From Rhizobium phaseoli (GTDB lineage Bacteria; Pseudomonadota; Alphaproteobacteria; Rhizobiales; Rhizobiaceae): DNA of 64,000 nucleotides. The notes beneath the pieces were generated by a model, which saw only the letters and a list, made by a program, of their open reading frames with translations, was not told the DNA's origin and did not search any database. How positions within the stretch are numbered: position 1 is the stretch's first letter; each line of letters opens with the position of its first letter. The translations under genes were made by a program, and so were the position numbers. The stretch covers positions 223,438-287,437 of the forward strand of contig NZ_WUFT01000010.1 in NCBI RefSeq assembly GCF_010668805.1, given 5' to 3'. Shown here piece by piece: positions 33,883-43,095 of this stretch.

Positions 33883-34776
33883 ATGAGCACCGTCTCAACG
33901 CCTATGGTCAGCAGCGCCCCCTTGATCAACAGAGATCGCGTGATCGACTGGCTGGGCATTGCACCCTTCATTATCTTTTCGCTGCTGTTTCTGATCATCC
34001 CCACGCTTTATCTCGTGGCCGGCGCGTTTCTGACGCCTGAGGGCAGTTTTACGCTGAAGAATATCGGCGATCTTTTTACCCCATCCATCATGAGCGCTTA
34101 TTGGATTAGTATCCGCGTCTCGGTCGCCTCGGCTCTGGGCGGCGCGTTGATCGGCTTTTTCCTCGCCTGGGCCGTCGTGCTCGGCGGCCTGCCGAACTCG
34201 GTGCGCTCGACGCTTCTGACCTTCTCCGGCGTCGCCTCGAATTTCGCCGGCGTGCCGCTCGCCTTCGCCTTCCTGGCAACACTCGGCCGCACCGGCCTTG
34301 TAACGATCTTCCTGCGCGAATGGTTTGGCTTCAATCTGTACGGCACCGGCTTCAACCTGCTGTCCTTTGTCGGCCTCACCATCACCTATATGTATTTCCA
34401 GATCCCGCTGATGGTGCTGATCCTGACGCCTGCCCTCGACGGCATGAAGAAGGAATGGCGCGAAGCCTCGCAAATCCTCGGCGCCACCAACCGCCAGTAC
34501 TGGACGATGGTGGCGCTCCCGATCCTCTGGCCAAGCCTGCTTGGCACGACTCTGCTGCTCTTCGCCAATGCCTTCGGCGCCATCGCCACCGCTTTCGCGC
34601 TGACCGGCAGCTCGCTGAACATCGTACCGATCCTTCTTTATGCACAGATCCGCGGCGACGTTCTGCATAATGCCAACCTCGGCTACGCCATCGCGCTTGG
34701 AATGATCGTCATCACCGGCGTCTCCAACGTCCTGTACCTCATGCTGCGCATGCGCGCCGAACGGTGGCAGAAATGA
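33883..34776 (+). CDS. ABC transporter permease 1 (PotB/FbpB type)
   Basis: A 297-residue inner-membrane permease of the binding-protein-dependent family with about six helices. The cytosolic EAA loop that contacts the ATPase is visible at about 200-220 (EASQILGATNRQYWTMVALP). It pairs with the second permease, whose ATG overlaps its stop by 4 bp. It imports the ligand of the preceding binding protein. Confidence 0.9.
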   Translation: MSTVSTPMVSSAPLINRDRVIDWLGIAPFIIFSLLFLIIPTLYLVAGAFLTPEGSFTLKNIGDLFTPSIMSAYWISIRVSVASALGGALIGFFLAWAVVLGGLPNSVRSTLLTFSGVASNFAGVPLAFAFLATLGRTGLVTIFLREWFGFNLYGTGFNLLSFVGLTITYMYFQIPLMVLILTPALDGMKKEWREASQILGATNRQYWTMVALPILWPSLLGTTLLLFANAFGAIATAFALTGSSLNIVPILLYAQIRGDVLHNANLGYAIALGMIVITGVSNVLYLMLRMRAERWQK

Positions 34777-35561
34777 AAGCGCAACGTCTCGGAGCCTGGA
34801 TCGCCATTATTTTGGGCGCGTCCTATTTCATCATTCCGTTGATCGGCACCATTGAATTTTCGCTGCGCATGCGCCGCGGTGAATACAGCCTCGATGCCTA
34901 TCAGTCGGTCTTCTCGGACGCCCAGTTCCGCGAGACCTTCGGCTATTCCATGATGATGGCGCTTTTGACCATCGTCTTCGGCATGCTGCTCGTCGTTCCA
35001 ACGGCCTACTGGGTGCGGCTGCGCCTGCCGCAGATGCGCCCGGTCGTCGAATTCATCACGCTGCTGCCGCTGGTCATTCCGGCGATCGTCATCGTCTTCG
35101 GTTACCTCAGGATGTACAACTCATCCTCCTACCTGCCGCTGACGGGCTCGACGACCGGCACCAACATCCTGCTGGTCTTCTCCTACATCACACTGTCGCT
35201 GCCCTATATGTACCGCGCCGTCGATACCGCCATGCGCGCCATCGACGTCCGCACACTGACGGAAGCGGCCGAAAGCCTTGGCGCTCGCTGGACGACCATC
35301 CTGTTCAAGTGCATTTTCCCGAACGTCATGAGCGGCGTGCTGTCCGGTGCCTTCATCACCCTCGCGATCGTCATGGGCGAATTCACCTTCGCCGCCTTGC
35401 TCAACCGCCCGGCCTTCGGCCCCTACCTGCAGCTCGTCGGCGCCAACAAGGCTTACGAGCCTTCGGCGCTCGCCGTCATCGCCTTCTCGATCACCTGGCT
35501 CAGCATGGGCCTGCTCAACCTCGTTTCTCGCGTCGGCAAAGCCCGCCCGGCAAAGGCTTAA
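34773..35561 (+). CDS. ABC transporter permease 2 (PotC type)
   Basis: A 262-residue inner-membrane permease, partner of the preceding one, with about six helices. Its EAA loop is EAAESLGARWTTILFKCIFP (about 167-186). The ATG lies in the ATGA overlap with permease 1. The ATPase gene follows 12 bp downstream. Confidence 0.9.
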   Translation: MKAQRLGAWIAIILGASYFIIPLIGTIEFSLRMRRGEYSLDAYQSVFSDAQFRETFGYSMMMALLTIVFGMLLVVPTAYWVRLRLPQMRPVVEFITLLPLVIPAIVIVFGYLRMYNSSSYLPLTGSTTGTNILLVFSYITLSLPYMYRAVDTAMRAIDVRTLTEAAESLGARWTTILFKCIFPNVMSGVLSGAFITLAIVMGEFTFAALLNRPAFGPYLQLVGANKAYEPSALAVIAFSITWLSMGLLNLVSRVGKARPAKA

Positions 35562-35573
35562 GGTAACTGGCTC

Positions 35574-36635
35574 ATGTCCTTTCTCACACTGAACAACATT
35601 CAGAAATCCTTCGGCCCGGTTCAGGTCGTCAAGAACTTCAACATGAATATCGAAAAAGGAGAGTTCGTCTCCTTCCTCGGGCCGTCCGGCTGCGGCAAGA
35701 CGACCGTCCTGCGCATGATCGCCGGTTTCGAAACGCCGACCGGCGGCACGCTCACCATCAACGGCAAGGATCAGAGCGCACTGAAGCCGAACCAGCGCAA
35801 TATCGGCATGGTGTTCCAGGCCTACGCGCTGTTTCCCAACATGACGGTGCACGACAATGTCGCCTTCGGCCTTAAGGTCGCCGGCGCGCCAAAGCCTGAG
35901 ATCGACGCCCGCGTCAAGGAGATGCTCGGCCTGATCAAGCTCGATCATCTGGCCGACCGCTTCCCCTATCAGATGTCGGGCGGCCAGCAGCAGCGCGTCG
36001 CCCTTGCCCGTGCGCTTGCCGTCAAGCCGCAGGTACTGTTACTCGACGAGCCACTCTCCGCGCTCGACGCCAAGATCCGTGTGTCGCTGCGCGAGGAAAT
36101 CCGCCAGATCCAGCAGCAGCTCGGCATCACCACTGTCTTCGTTACCCATGACCAGGAAGAAGCCCTGTCGATCTCCGACCGCATCGTCGTCATGAATGGC
36201 GGCAAGGCCGACCAGATCGGTTCGCCGTTCGAGATCTACAATACGCCGGCAACGCGCTTCGTCGCCTCTTTCGTCGGCACGCTCAACCTCATCGAGGCCA
36301 AGGTGATCGACCCCGACGCCAACCGCATCCAGATCGGCGATCAGGCCATCACGCTGAAACAGTCGGTCGCAGCCCACAAGGCCGGCGAAACCATCTCGCT
36401 TGCGCTGCGTCCGGAAGCCGGCTCGCTCTCCGACAGCGTCAAAAGCGATACTGCGCTCACCGGTCAGGTCGTCTCGGCCCACTTCCTGGGGTCGGTCATC
36501 CGCACCCGCATGAATGTCGGCGGCAACGTCATCTCCTTCGATATGTTCAACAGCCCCGGCGTCACCCCACCGCAGGCCGGCGAAACGGTGACGCTGCGCT
36601 TCATGGCGGCCGACCTACTGGTCATCCGCGACTGA
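35574..36635 (+). CDS. ABC transporter ATP-binding protein (PotA type)
   Basis: A 353-residue importer ATPase. It has Walker A GPSGCGKTT (about 37-45), Q-loop FQAYALFPNM, signature MSGGQQQRVALARA, Walker B LLLDEPLSALD and the switch His in VTHDQEEALS. The C-terminal part (about 280-353) is a TOBE-like domain. It is the last gene of the operon and ends at a strong terminator. It energises the two preceding permeases. Confidence 0.92.
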   Translation: MSFLTLNNIQKSFGPVQVVKNFNMNIEKGEFVSFLGPSGCGKTTVLRMIAGFETPTGGTLTINGKDQSALKPNQRNIGMVFQAYALFPNMTVHDNVAFGLKVAGAPKPEIDARVKEMLGLIKLDHLADRFPYQMSGGQQQRVALARALAVKPQVLLLDEPLSALDAKIRVSLREEIRQIQQQLGITTVFVTHDQEEALSISDRIVVMNGGKADQIGSPFEIYNTPATRFVASFVGTLNLIEAKVIDPDANRIQIGDQAITLKQSVAAHKAGETISLALRPEAGSLSDSVKSDTALTGQVVSAHFLGSVIRTRMNVGGNVISFDMFNSPGVTPPQAGETVTLRFMAADLLVIRD

Positions 36636-36656
36636 GTTTGACGATACCGTTTACGC

Positions 36657-36683
36657 AAAAGGCGCCGCAAAACGGCGCCTTTT
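36657..36683 (+). terminator. Terminator of the ABC importer operon
   Basis: AAAAGGCGCCG-CAAAA-CGGCGCCTTTT, an 11-bp perfect stem followed by further T, 21 bp after the ATPase stop. Confidence 0.92.
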
Positions 36684-36830
36684 TCAGTTCGGCCAGCCGA
36701 ACTGTCAGCAGACGTGATGCAGCCATCGCCACAGAGCGCTTGAACTCTCTCAGCTCAGTGCCAGAAGTTGCGCAAACCAAATGAGCCGGGGCAGCTCTTC
36801 GCCCGGCGTTTCAAGCGACGGGATATTTCA

Positions 36831-37136
36831 ATGATTACCTGCCATCTGCGTTATGTGCTCGATCCGTACAAGCTTGCCGAATTCGAGGAATATGCCCGGC
36901 TCTGGATTCCGATCGTCAACAGGATGGGCGGCACCCATCACGGTTATTTCCTGCCATCCGAAGGCGCCAACAACATTGCCGTTGCGCTGTTTTCCTTCCC
37001 GAGCCTTGCCGCCTACGAGGACTACCGCACGCTGATGGCAAGCGATCCGGAATGTCAGGCCGCTTTCGAACTCGACAAACGCAACCGCAGCATCGTCAGC
37101 TATGAACGCAGCTTCATGCGGCCGGTGCTCGGCTGA
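36831..37136 (+). CDS. NIPSNAP family protein
   Basis: A 101-residue dimeric alpha-beta barrel type protein. NIPSNAP-family features are the start MITCHLRYVLDPYKLAEFEEYA, MGGTHHGYFLPSEG and the C-terminal FMRPV. The N-terminal 22 residues of the longer open frame do not fit the family and lack a ribosome-binding site. Function of bacterial members is poorly known; some neighbour transporter or catabolic genes, as here. It appears to be a single gene between two transporter operons. Confidence 0.83.
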   Translation: MITCHLRYVLDPYKLAEFEEYARLWIPIVNRMGGTHHGYFLPSEGANNIAVALFSFPSLAAYEDYRTLMASDPECQAAFELDKRNRSIVSYERSFMRPVLG

Positions 37137-37230
37137 TCGAACTGACACGCCGGCTGAAAAAAACGCACGATAGACTGTCCGACTTTACGGGGTCAGTTCA
37201 TCGGCGGGACTTTTTCGTTCTGTGATGCGC

Positions 37231-38232
37231 TCAGCGGATCGCCTGGTCGTCAACATCAAAGCGATGGACATGCGCCTGGTCCGGCGTCACATAGACGATC
37301 TCGTCGGGCTCGTACTGGTGTTCGCCGAACAGACGGGCCGTCAGCAGGCCACACTGGTCTGATTCCAGATAGATGATCGTGTCGGCACCGAGATGCTCGA
37401 CATGCACGACCTTCGCAGCCCAAGTCCCCTGCTCGCGCGACAGCGTCATGTGTTCGGGACGCACGCCGATCGTCTTGGCACTGTGATCACCGACCTTCTC
37501 CGCCGCAATGAAATTCATCTGCGGTGAGCCGATGAAGCCGGCGACGAAAACATTGGCCGGTCTTTTGTAGAGTTCCATCGGCGAGCCGATCTGCTCGATC
37601 GCGCCCGCATTCAAGACGACAATCTTGTCGGCAAGCGTCATCGCCTCGACCTGATCGTGGGTGACGTAGATCATCGTTGCCTTCAGGCTGCGATGCAGCC
37701 GGGCGATTTCGAGGCGGGTCTGGACGCGCAGCGCGGCATCGAGGTTCGACAACGGCTCGTCGAACAGGAAAAGTTCCGGTTCACGCACGATGGCGCGGCC
37801 GATCGCGACGCGCTGGCGCTGCCCGCCGGAAAGCTCCGCCGGCCGCCGCGCCAGATAGGGCTCCAGCGACAACATGCCCGACGCCTTACCGACGCGCTTT
37901 TCGATCTCCTCCTTAGCGGTGCCGGCCTGTTTGAGGCCGAGCCCCATATTGTCCTTGACCGTCAGATGTGGATAGAGCGCATAGGATTGGAACACCATGG
38001 CGATGCCGCGCTTGGCCGGCGGCGTCAGCGTCTCGTCTCGGCCGTTGATGACGACAGCGCCCGAGGTGACGTCCTCCAGGCCTGCTATGCTGCGCAACAG
38101 CGTCGATTTCCCGCAGCCCGACGGTCCGACGAAGATGACGAATTCGCCGTCCTTGACCTCGAGGTCGATGCCTTTCAGCACCTCATGCGTACCATAGGTC
38201 TTGCGGATGGATTTGAGTTGAAGCGATCCCAC
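37231..38232 (-). CDS. Sugar ABC transporter ATP-binding protein (UgpC/MsmK type)
   Basis: A 333-residue ATPase of the carbohydrate uptake CUT1 group. It contains Walker [11 protein letters not shown]-loop [10 protein letters not shown], signature [14 protein letters not shown], Walker [14 protein letters not shown] and [13 protein letters not shown], then a C-terminal MOI/TOBE domain with GVRPEHM. The start is GTG with AAGGGA 8 bp upstream; the longer open frame reads into the neighbour. It is the last gene of the sugar importer operon, 10 bp after the oxidoreductase. Confidence 0.9.
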   Translation of the reverse strand: MGSLQLKSIRKTYGTHEVLKGIDLEVKDGEFVIFVGPSGCGKSTLLRSIAGLEDVTSGAVVINGRDETLTPPAKRGIAMVFQSYALYPHLTVKDNMGLGLKQAGTAKEEIEKRVGKASGMLSLEPYLARRPAELSGGQRQRVAIGRAIVREPELFLFDEPLSNLDAALRVQTRLEIARLHRSLKATMIYVTHDQVEAMTLADKIVVLNAGAIEQIGSPMELYKRPANVFVAGFIGSPQMNFIAAEKVGDHSAKTIGVRPEHMTLSREQGTWAAKVVHVEHLGADTIIYLESDQCGLLTARLFGEHQYEPDEIVYVTPDQAHVHRFDVDDQAIR

Positions 38233-38242
38233 TGATTTTCCC

Positions 38243-39307
38243 TTACAATCTGACCGGCTGGCCGGTACGCACGCTCTCGTCGGCGGCAAGGCAGATACGC
38301 AGCGACGCCACCGCATCCGCCATATGGCGATCGAGGTTCAGATCCTCACGGATCGCCCTCAGCACGAAGGCCTGTTCCAGGTCGCAGAGCGCCTGATGAC
38401 CGGGCTCGCCCGTCATCGTGATGTCCTGGTCGGGCTGGATGAATTTGCCGTTCGGGCCGGTTTCGGCCGTATGCAGACGGATCACCGAGGTCTTGGTATG
38501 GGTGTCGATATCGTCGGACTTGGCGTTCGGATCCATGACGATCGACACCGCGCCCTTCGGCGACATCACATCCTTCACGAAGAAGGCGGTCTCCGAGATC
38601 ATCGGGCCCCAGCCGGCCTCGTACCAGCCGACCGAACCGTCCTCGAACAGCACCTGCAATTGGCCGTAATTATACATGTCGGCGGCAATCTCGTCGGACA
38701 GCCGCAGCCCCATGCCGCGCACCTCGACAGCCCTGGCATCGGTGATCTGGCACATCACGTCGACATAATGCACGCCGCAATCGACGATCGGCGATGTGGT
38801 TTGCATCAGCGACTTGTGCGTCGCCCAGGTCGGGCCGCTGGACTGCTGATTGAGGTTCATGCGAAACACGTAAGGCGGGCCGAGCTTGCGCGCCTCTGCA
38901 ATCAGCCTCGTCCAGGAAGGGTGATGGCGAAGAATATAACCGATCACCAGCTTGCGGCCTGCCTTCCTGGCAGCGGCCACGACGCGCTCTGCATCGGCGA
39001 CCGTGGTCGCCAGCGGCTTCTCGACGAAGACGTCGCAGCCAGCCTCGAAGGCGGCGACGGCATAATCGGCATGGCTGTCGGAATAGGTGTTGATCGAGCA
39101 GAGGTCCGGCTTCAGCTCGGCGAGCGCCGTCGTAAAATCGGGATGGATCGTATAGCCCCGCAGCTCGGGCTCCAGCTTCGGCGTCGAGCGGTTGACCATA
39201 CCGACGATCTCAAAGCCGGGATTGTTGTGATAGGCGAGCGCATGGCTGCGGCCCATATTGCCGAGGCCGGCAACGAGGACCCGGATCGGTTTATCGGATT
39301 GGCTCAC
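38243..39307 (-). CDS. Gfo/Idh/MocA family oxidoreductase
   Basis: A 354-residue NAD(P)-dependent sugar oxidoreductase. The Rossmann motif [14 protein letters not shown] lies near residues 9-22, and EKPLATT (about 95-101) is the family's nucleotide/active-site loop. The start is GTG in a GTGA overlap with the upstream permease stop, with CAGGAG 8 bp before. Placement inside a sugar ABC operon suggests that it oxidises the imported sugar or its derivative. Confidence 0.88.
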   Translation of the reverse strand: MSQSDKPIRVLVAGLGNMGRSHALAYHNNPGFEIVGMVNRSTPKLEPELRGYTIHPDFTTALAELKPDLCSINTYSDSHADYAVAAFEAGCDVFVEKPLATTVADAERVVAAARKAGRKLVIGYILRHHPSWTRLIAEARKLGPPYVFRMNLNQQSSGPTWATHKSLMQTTSPIVDCGVHYVDVMCQITDARAVEVRGMGLRLSDEIAADMYNYGQLQVLFEDGSVGWYEAGWGPMISETAFFVKDVMSPKGAVSIVMDPNAKSDDIDTHTKTSVIRLHTAETGPNGKFIQPDQDITMTGEPGHQALCDLEQAFVLRAIREDLNLDRHMADAVASLRICLAADESVRTGQPVRL

Positions 39308-40143
39308 TTGACGGCTCCTGACGTGATGCCGCGGATCAACTGCCGCGAGAAGATGACGTAAAGGACGAGGATCGGCAGGATCGCCAGCGACAGCGCCGCC
39401 AGCACCGCATTCCAGTTGGTGACGAACTGGCCAATGAAGATCTGCGAACCGAGCGTGACAGTCTTGGTGGCCTCGGAGGGTGCTAGAATCAGCGGGAACC
39501 AAAGATCATTCCAGATCGGGATCATCGTGAACACCGCGACCGTCGCCATCGCAGGGCGAACCAGTGGCAGCACCAGGCGGAAGAAGATTGCATATTCGGA
39601 CAGGCCGTCGATGCGCCCGGCATTTTTCAGATCGTCCGAAACCGTGCGCATGAATTCCGACAGGATGAAGATCGCCAACGGAATGCCCTGCGCGGTATAG
39701 ACGAGGATCAGCGCCGTCAGCGTATTGACGAGACCGGCCGCCACCATGCCCTGCAGGATCGCCACCGTGCCCAGACGGATCGGGATCATGATGCCGATCG
39801 CCATGTAGAGCCCGAGCAGCATATTGCCGCGGAAACGGTATTCAGAGAGCGCGAATGCCGCCATCGCGCCGAAGAGCAGCACCAGCAGGATCGAGACGAT
39901 CGTCACGATGAAGCTGTTCTGGAAATAATTGGCGAAATCGCCCTGGCCGAGCACCGTCTGGTAGCCGACGAGGCTGAAGGTTGACGGCCTCGGCACCATC
40001 AGCGGCTCGCGGAAGATCGAGGCGCGATCCTTGAACGAGTTGACGATGGTCAGGAAAACAGGAAACAGCGCGACCAGCGTATAGGCGCCAAGCGCCAGAT
40101 GCATGAGGCCGGTGCGAATGGGAGATGTGCGTGCCTTGGACAT
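39304..40143 (-). CDS. Sugar ABC transporter permease 2 (MalG type)
   Basis: A 279-residue inner-membrane permease with about six helices and the EAA-type loop around KNAGRIDGLSEYAIFFRLVLP (20-residue core, about 190-209). MalG-type proteins pair with a MalF-type partner, which here precedes by 9 bp. The stop overlaps the GTG of the oxidoreductase gene. Confidence 0.9.
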   Translation of the reverse strand: MSKARTSPIRTGLMHLALGAYTLVALFPVFLTIVNSFKDRASIFREPLMVPRPSTFSLVGYQTVLGQGDFANYFQNSFIVTIVSILLVLLFGAMAAFALSEYRFRGNMLLGLYMAIGIMIPIRLGTVAILQGMVAAGLVNTLTALILVYTAQGIPLAIFILSEFMRTVSDDLKNAGRIDGLSEYAIFFRLVLPLVRPAMATVAVFTMIPIWNDLWFPLILAPSEATKTVTLGSQIFIGQFVTNWNAVLAALSLAILPILVLYVIFSRQLIRGITSGAVK

Positions 40144-40152
40144 GCCCGCTCC

Positions 40153-41100
40153 TCAGAATTGGTAGCGACGCATGCGCCGCTGGATAACGAAAAGATAAAG
40201 CGAGACGCCGGCGAGGATGATGAGGAACATGACCGTGGCGATCGTCGCGCCCATTGAGCGGTCGCCGAGCTGAAGCTGGAAACCGAAGAAGGTGCGGTAA
40301 AGCAGCGTGCCGAGAATGTCGGTCGACATGTCAGGTCCGGCGAGAGCGCCCTGCACGGTGTAGATAAGGTCGAAAGCGTTGAAATTGCCGACGAAAGTCA
40401 GGATCGAGATGATGCCGATCGCCGGCAGGATGAGCGGCAGCTTGATCTTCCAGAATTGCGCCCAGCCGGTGATGCCGTCGCATTCGGCCGCCTCGATCAC
40501 CTCTTCGGGAATGCTGAGCAGTGCGGCATAGATCAACATCATCGGAATGCCGATATATTGCCAATTCGAGATAAGCGATACGGCGATCAGCGCCGAACCG
40601 GGCTTGCCGAGCCAGGGCGCGAACAGGAATTTCAACCCGATGAGATCGAGCATCCAGGGCGCCACGCCCCAGATCGGCGAAAGGATCAGCTTCCAGATGA
40701 AGCCGACGATCACGAAGGAGAGCAGCGTCGGAAGGAATATCGCAGTGCGGTAAAAGGCGACGCCGCGTAGCTTCGGCACCGAAAGCAGGGCGGCAAGCGC
40801 CACGCCGATCGGGTTCTGCACACACATGTGGATGACGAAGAAGACAAGGTTGTTGACCAGCGCGTTCCAGAAATCATGCGCCCAGCGCGGATCGCCGAAC
40901 AGAACCATGAAATTCGCAAAGCCGACGAAGGCCGGCTGCCCGTCGACCGTATTGTAGAGTGAAAGGCGGAGCGTTTCGATGAGCGGCAGGACCATGATGG
41001 CGGAATAGACAATGACCGCCGGCAGCATGAAGACGAAGATATGCCAGCGCACCGGGCGCTTGATCGGGACGATATCGACCGCGTTGTGGGTTTCGCTCAT
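40153..41100 (-). CDS. Sugar ABC transporter permease 1 (MalF type)
   Basis: A 315-residue inner-membrane permease with six helices. The EAA-type loop is EAAECDGITGWAQFWKIKLP (about 220-239). The ATG beginning MSETHNAV is preferred; the longer frame adds an unlikely N-terminus reaching into the repeat region. A 209-bp gap with a RIME-like palindrome separates it from the binding-protein gene upstream. Confidence 0.9.
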   Translation of the reverse strand: MSETHNAVDIVPIKRPVRWHIFVFMLPAVIVYSAIMVLPLIETLRLSLYNTVDGQPAFVGFANFMVLFGDPRWAHDFWNALVNNLVFFVIHMCVQNPIGVALAALLSVPKLRGVAFYRTAIFLPTLLSFVIVGFIWKLILSPIWGVAPWMLDLIGLKFLFAPWLGKPGSALIAVSLISNWQYIGIPMMLIYAALLSIPEEVIEAAECDGITGWAQFWKIKLPLILPAIGIISILTFVGNFNAFDLIYTVQGALAGPDMSTDILGTLLYRTFFGFQLQLGDRSMGATIATVMFLIILAGVSLYLFVIQRRMRRYQF

Positions 41101-41156
41101 GGCTTTTGCCTGTTCTTGTCGACTGGCTGCGAGGCGCAGCACAGATGGAAACATGC

Positions 41157-41302
41157 TCCCACCCTGACCCTCTACCCACCTGGGAAGAGAGGGAACGCGC
41201 CCTGATGAGATCGGGCTGGGAGGTCGCTGCGAGTCTCCTTCTCCCCGCTCGCGGGGAGAAGGTGGCCGGCAGGCCGGATGAGGGGCCGCAAACGCCGCCC
41301 CT
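41157..41302. repeat. RIME-like element between binding protein and permease
   Basis: Contains a perfect 12-bp stem, CCTTCTCCCCGC facing GCGGGGAGAAGG (41237-41262), flanked by CCGGCAGGCCGGATGAGGGG and by ACCCTGACCC-type ends. It is the same family as 27199-27374 and 54729-54780. As part of the operon mRNA it lies directly 3' of the binding-protein gene. Confidence 0.75.
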
Positions 41303-41309
41303 CGTCACA

Positions 41310-42569
41310 TCACTTGGCCGGCTTGTACCAACTGTCGAGGCCCTTCTGGAGCTTCTCGGCAGCGACCTGCGGCGTATCAGTGCCGTTGATCACATTGGCC
41401 GATTCAACCCAGGTCTCGTTCTCGAGGTTGGGCTTGCCGCGCGACAGGATCTGGTAGGTCGAGCGCACGGTCGACTTGTACGGGCCGCGCCAGGAAACGA
41501 ATTCCTGAGCAAGCGGATCGGACATCTTGACCGGGTTGGAGTTCAAGCTGAAGAAGCCCGGCAGCGCGTTGGCATAAATATCTGCGAATTCAGGCGAAGC
41601 GACCCAGGTGAGGAACTTCTTGGCTTCCTCGGCATGGGTGCTCTTCGCGTTCAGGGCGACGCCAATATCCGGATGGTCGGAGATGTAGCCCGTGTCGCCG
41701 GCCTTTGGAACCGGCGGCGGGAAGGCGCCCATCTTGAACTGGGCCTGGCTGTTGAACAACGAGATTTCCCACGAACCGGCCGGATAGATCGCTGCACGGC
41801 CGAGCGTGAAGAGGTTCTGGCTGTCGGAGTAGGTCTGCGCTTCAAAGCCGTCGCCGAGATAAGGCTTCCACTTGGCAAGCTCTTCATAGGGCTTGACCCA
41901 GTCGGCGTCGGTCAGCTTCTCCTTGCCGGAGATCAGGGCGGCGCGGCCGTCCTCACCCTTCCAGTAGTTCGGGCCGATGTTCTGGTAGCCCATCGTGGCG
42001 GCTTCCCAGAGGTCCTTCGTGCCCATGGCGAGCGGGATGTAGGTGCCGTCGGCCTTGATCTTGTCGAGTGCTGCGTAGAACTCGTCCTGCGTCTTCGGCA
42101 CCGAGATACCGAGCTTGTCGAAGGCATCCTTGTTGTAGATGAAGCCGTGGATGACCGAAGCCATCGGCACGCAGAAGGTCGACTTTCCGTCGTCGGTGCT
42201 CCAGGCCGCCTTGGCGACCGGCGAGAAGTTCTCCATGCCCGAAAGGCTGGTGATGTCGGCGAGCTGCTTCTTGTTGAAGAGTTCGAGCGAGGCATCGAAC
42301 GGACGGCAGGTGATGATATCGCCCGCCGAGCCGGCATCGAGCTTGGCGTTCAGCGATGCGTTGTATTCGGTCGGCGCGGTCGGCGAGAAGACGATCTTGA
42401 TGCCCGGGTTCTTCGCTTCGAAGGCCGGGATGATCTTTTCCTGCCAGATCTGCAGGTCGTCGTTACGCCAGCTTTCGACCGTCAGCGTGACGTCGGCGGC
42501 ATGGACGAGGCCTGCTGAACTCAGCAGACTGGAGGCAAGCAGCAAGCTTTTCAGAGCAGTATTTTTCAT
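41310..42569 (-). CDS. Sugar ABC transporter substrate-binding protein
   Basis: A 419-residue periplasmic protein of the carbohydrate-binding family 1 with a signal peptide (about 1-24, ending LVHAAD). The mature start VTLTVESWRNDD and IIPAFEAKNPGIKIVF are typical. AGGAGAGGG precedes the ATG. It leads a five-gene operon (binding protein, two permeases, oxidoreductase, ATPase) divergent from a GlcNAc-type kinase and a GntR regulator, so an amino sugar or a related glycoside is the most likely ligand; that is inference from context. Confidence 0.88.
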   Translation of the reverse strand: MKNTALKSLLLASSLLSSAGLVHAADVTLTVESWRNDDLQIWQEKIIPAFEAKNPGIKIVFSPTAPTEYNASLNAKLDAGSAGDIITCRPFDASLELFNKKQLADITSLSGMENFSPVAKAAWSTDDGKSTFCVPMASVIHGFIYNKDAFDKLGISVPKTQDEFYAALDKIKADGTYIPLAMGTKDLWEAATMGYQNIGPNYWKGEDGRAALISGKEKLTDADWVKPYEELAKWKPYLGDGFEAQTYSDSQNLFTLGRAAIYPAGSWEISLFNSQAQFKMGAFPPPVPKAGDTGYISDHPDIGVALNAKSTHAEEAKKFLTWVASPEFADIYANALPGFFSLNSNPVKMSDPLAQEFVSWRGPYKSTVRSTYQILSRGKPNLENETWVESANVINGTDTPQVAAEKLQKGLDSWYKPAK

Positions 42570-43095
42570 TTCCCTCTCCTGTGTTTTAAGCGCCGGAAGG
42601 CGCTGTTTTCGATCTGAAACAAGCAATCGGCGTGCCTGAGGAAACACCCAATGCCCCTTGGAGGACCGCCAGCGACTGCCGGCCCCGAAAGCTCGATAAC
42701 CGCAAAGCCTGCGGTCGGAAGGCGCGCCCTGCAAGATGGTCTGCACCGGGCGCGGCGAAAAGCATGGGAAAAGCCGATGGATACCTGAGCTTCGCCACCA
42801 GCCTGACGATTGGCGGGGGCGTTTCTCGATCATCCTCGAAGCGGTTCCGGCTTGGCTTTGCTGCCGGTTTTCGTGGGCTTCGTTGTGCTGTTCCCTTGCG
42901 CCGAATTAAGGCCAAAAAAATACCAATTGTCCAGACGAATTTAACTTTTTGGCCGTCAAAAATTGATTAAAAAATTTTATACAACAAAAACAATATGATA
43001 AAATGATGGATTTTCCGACGCATTCCCACTTGGTAAATGGTATTTTTTTGGTATTGTAATAAAAACCGTAGGGAACGGTGTATTTCGGAGGCCCG
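42570..43095. other. 526-bp divergent regulatory region
   Basis: No gene is convincing here. Next to the binding-protein gene lies a small hairpin (AGCGCC-GGAA-GGCGCT, 42589-42604) just upstream of its ribosome-binding site, and ACCGCA-AAGCC-TGCGGT further up. The half near the kinase (42910-43075) is strongly AT-rich and carries TGGTATT/AATACCA boxes, so both promoters and the regulator sites are likely there. The long leader on the - strand could hold an RNA element. Confidence 0.55.
43031..43055. promoter_or_regulatory. TGGTATT boxes, candidate GntR/HutC operator
   Basis: TGGTATT occurs at 43038-43044 and 43049-43055, 11 bp apart (one helical turn), with TGGTAAA at 43031. The inverse AATACCA lies at 42919-42925 near the other side of the region. 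HutC-type regulators bind such repeated half-sites, and one is encoded just downstream. Confidence 0.5.

Noticed and set aside
32706..36635. Calling the importer a spermidine/putrescine (pot) system
   Set aside because: The components are of that superfamily, but the same families import iron, phosphonates, thiamine and others; the ligand is not visible.
42632..42970. A 112-codon frame in the sugar operon control region
   Set aside because: No ribosome-binding site and basic low-information composition; the region has regulatory features instead.
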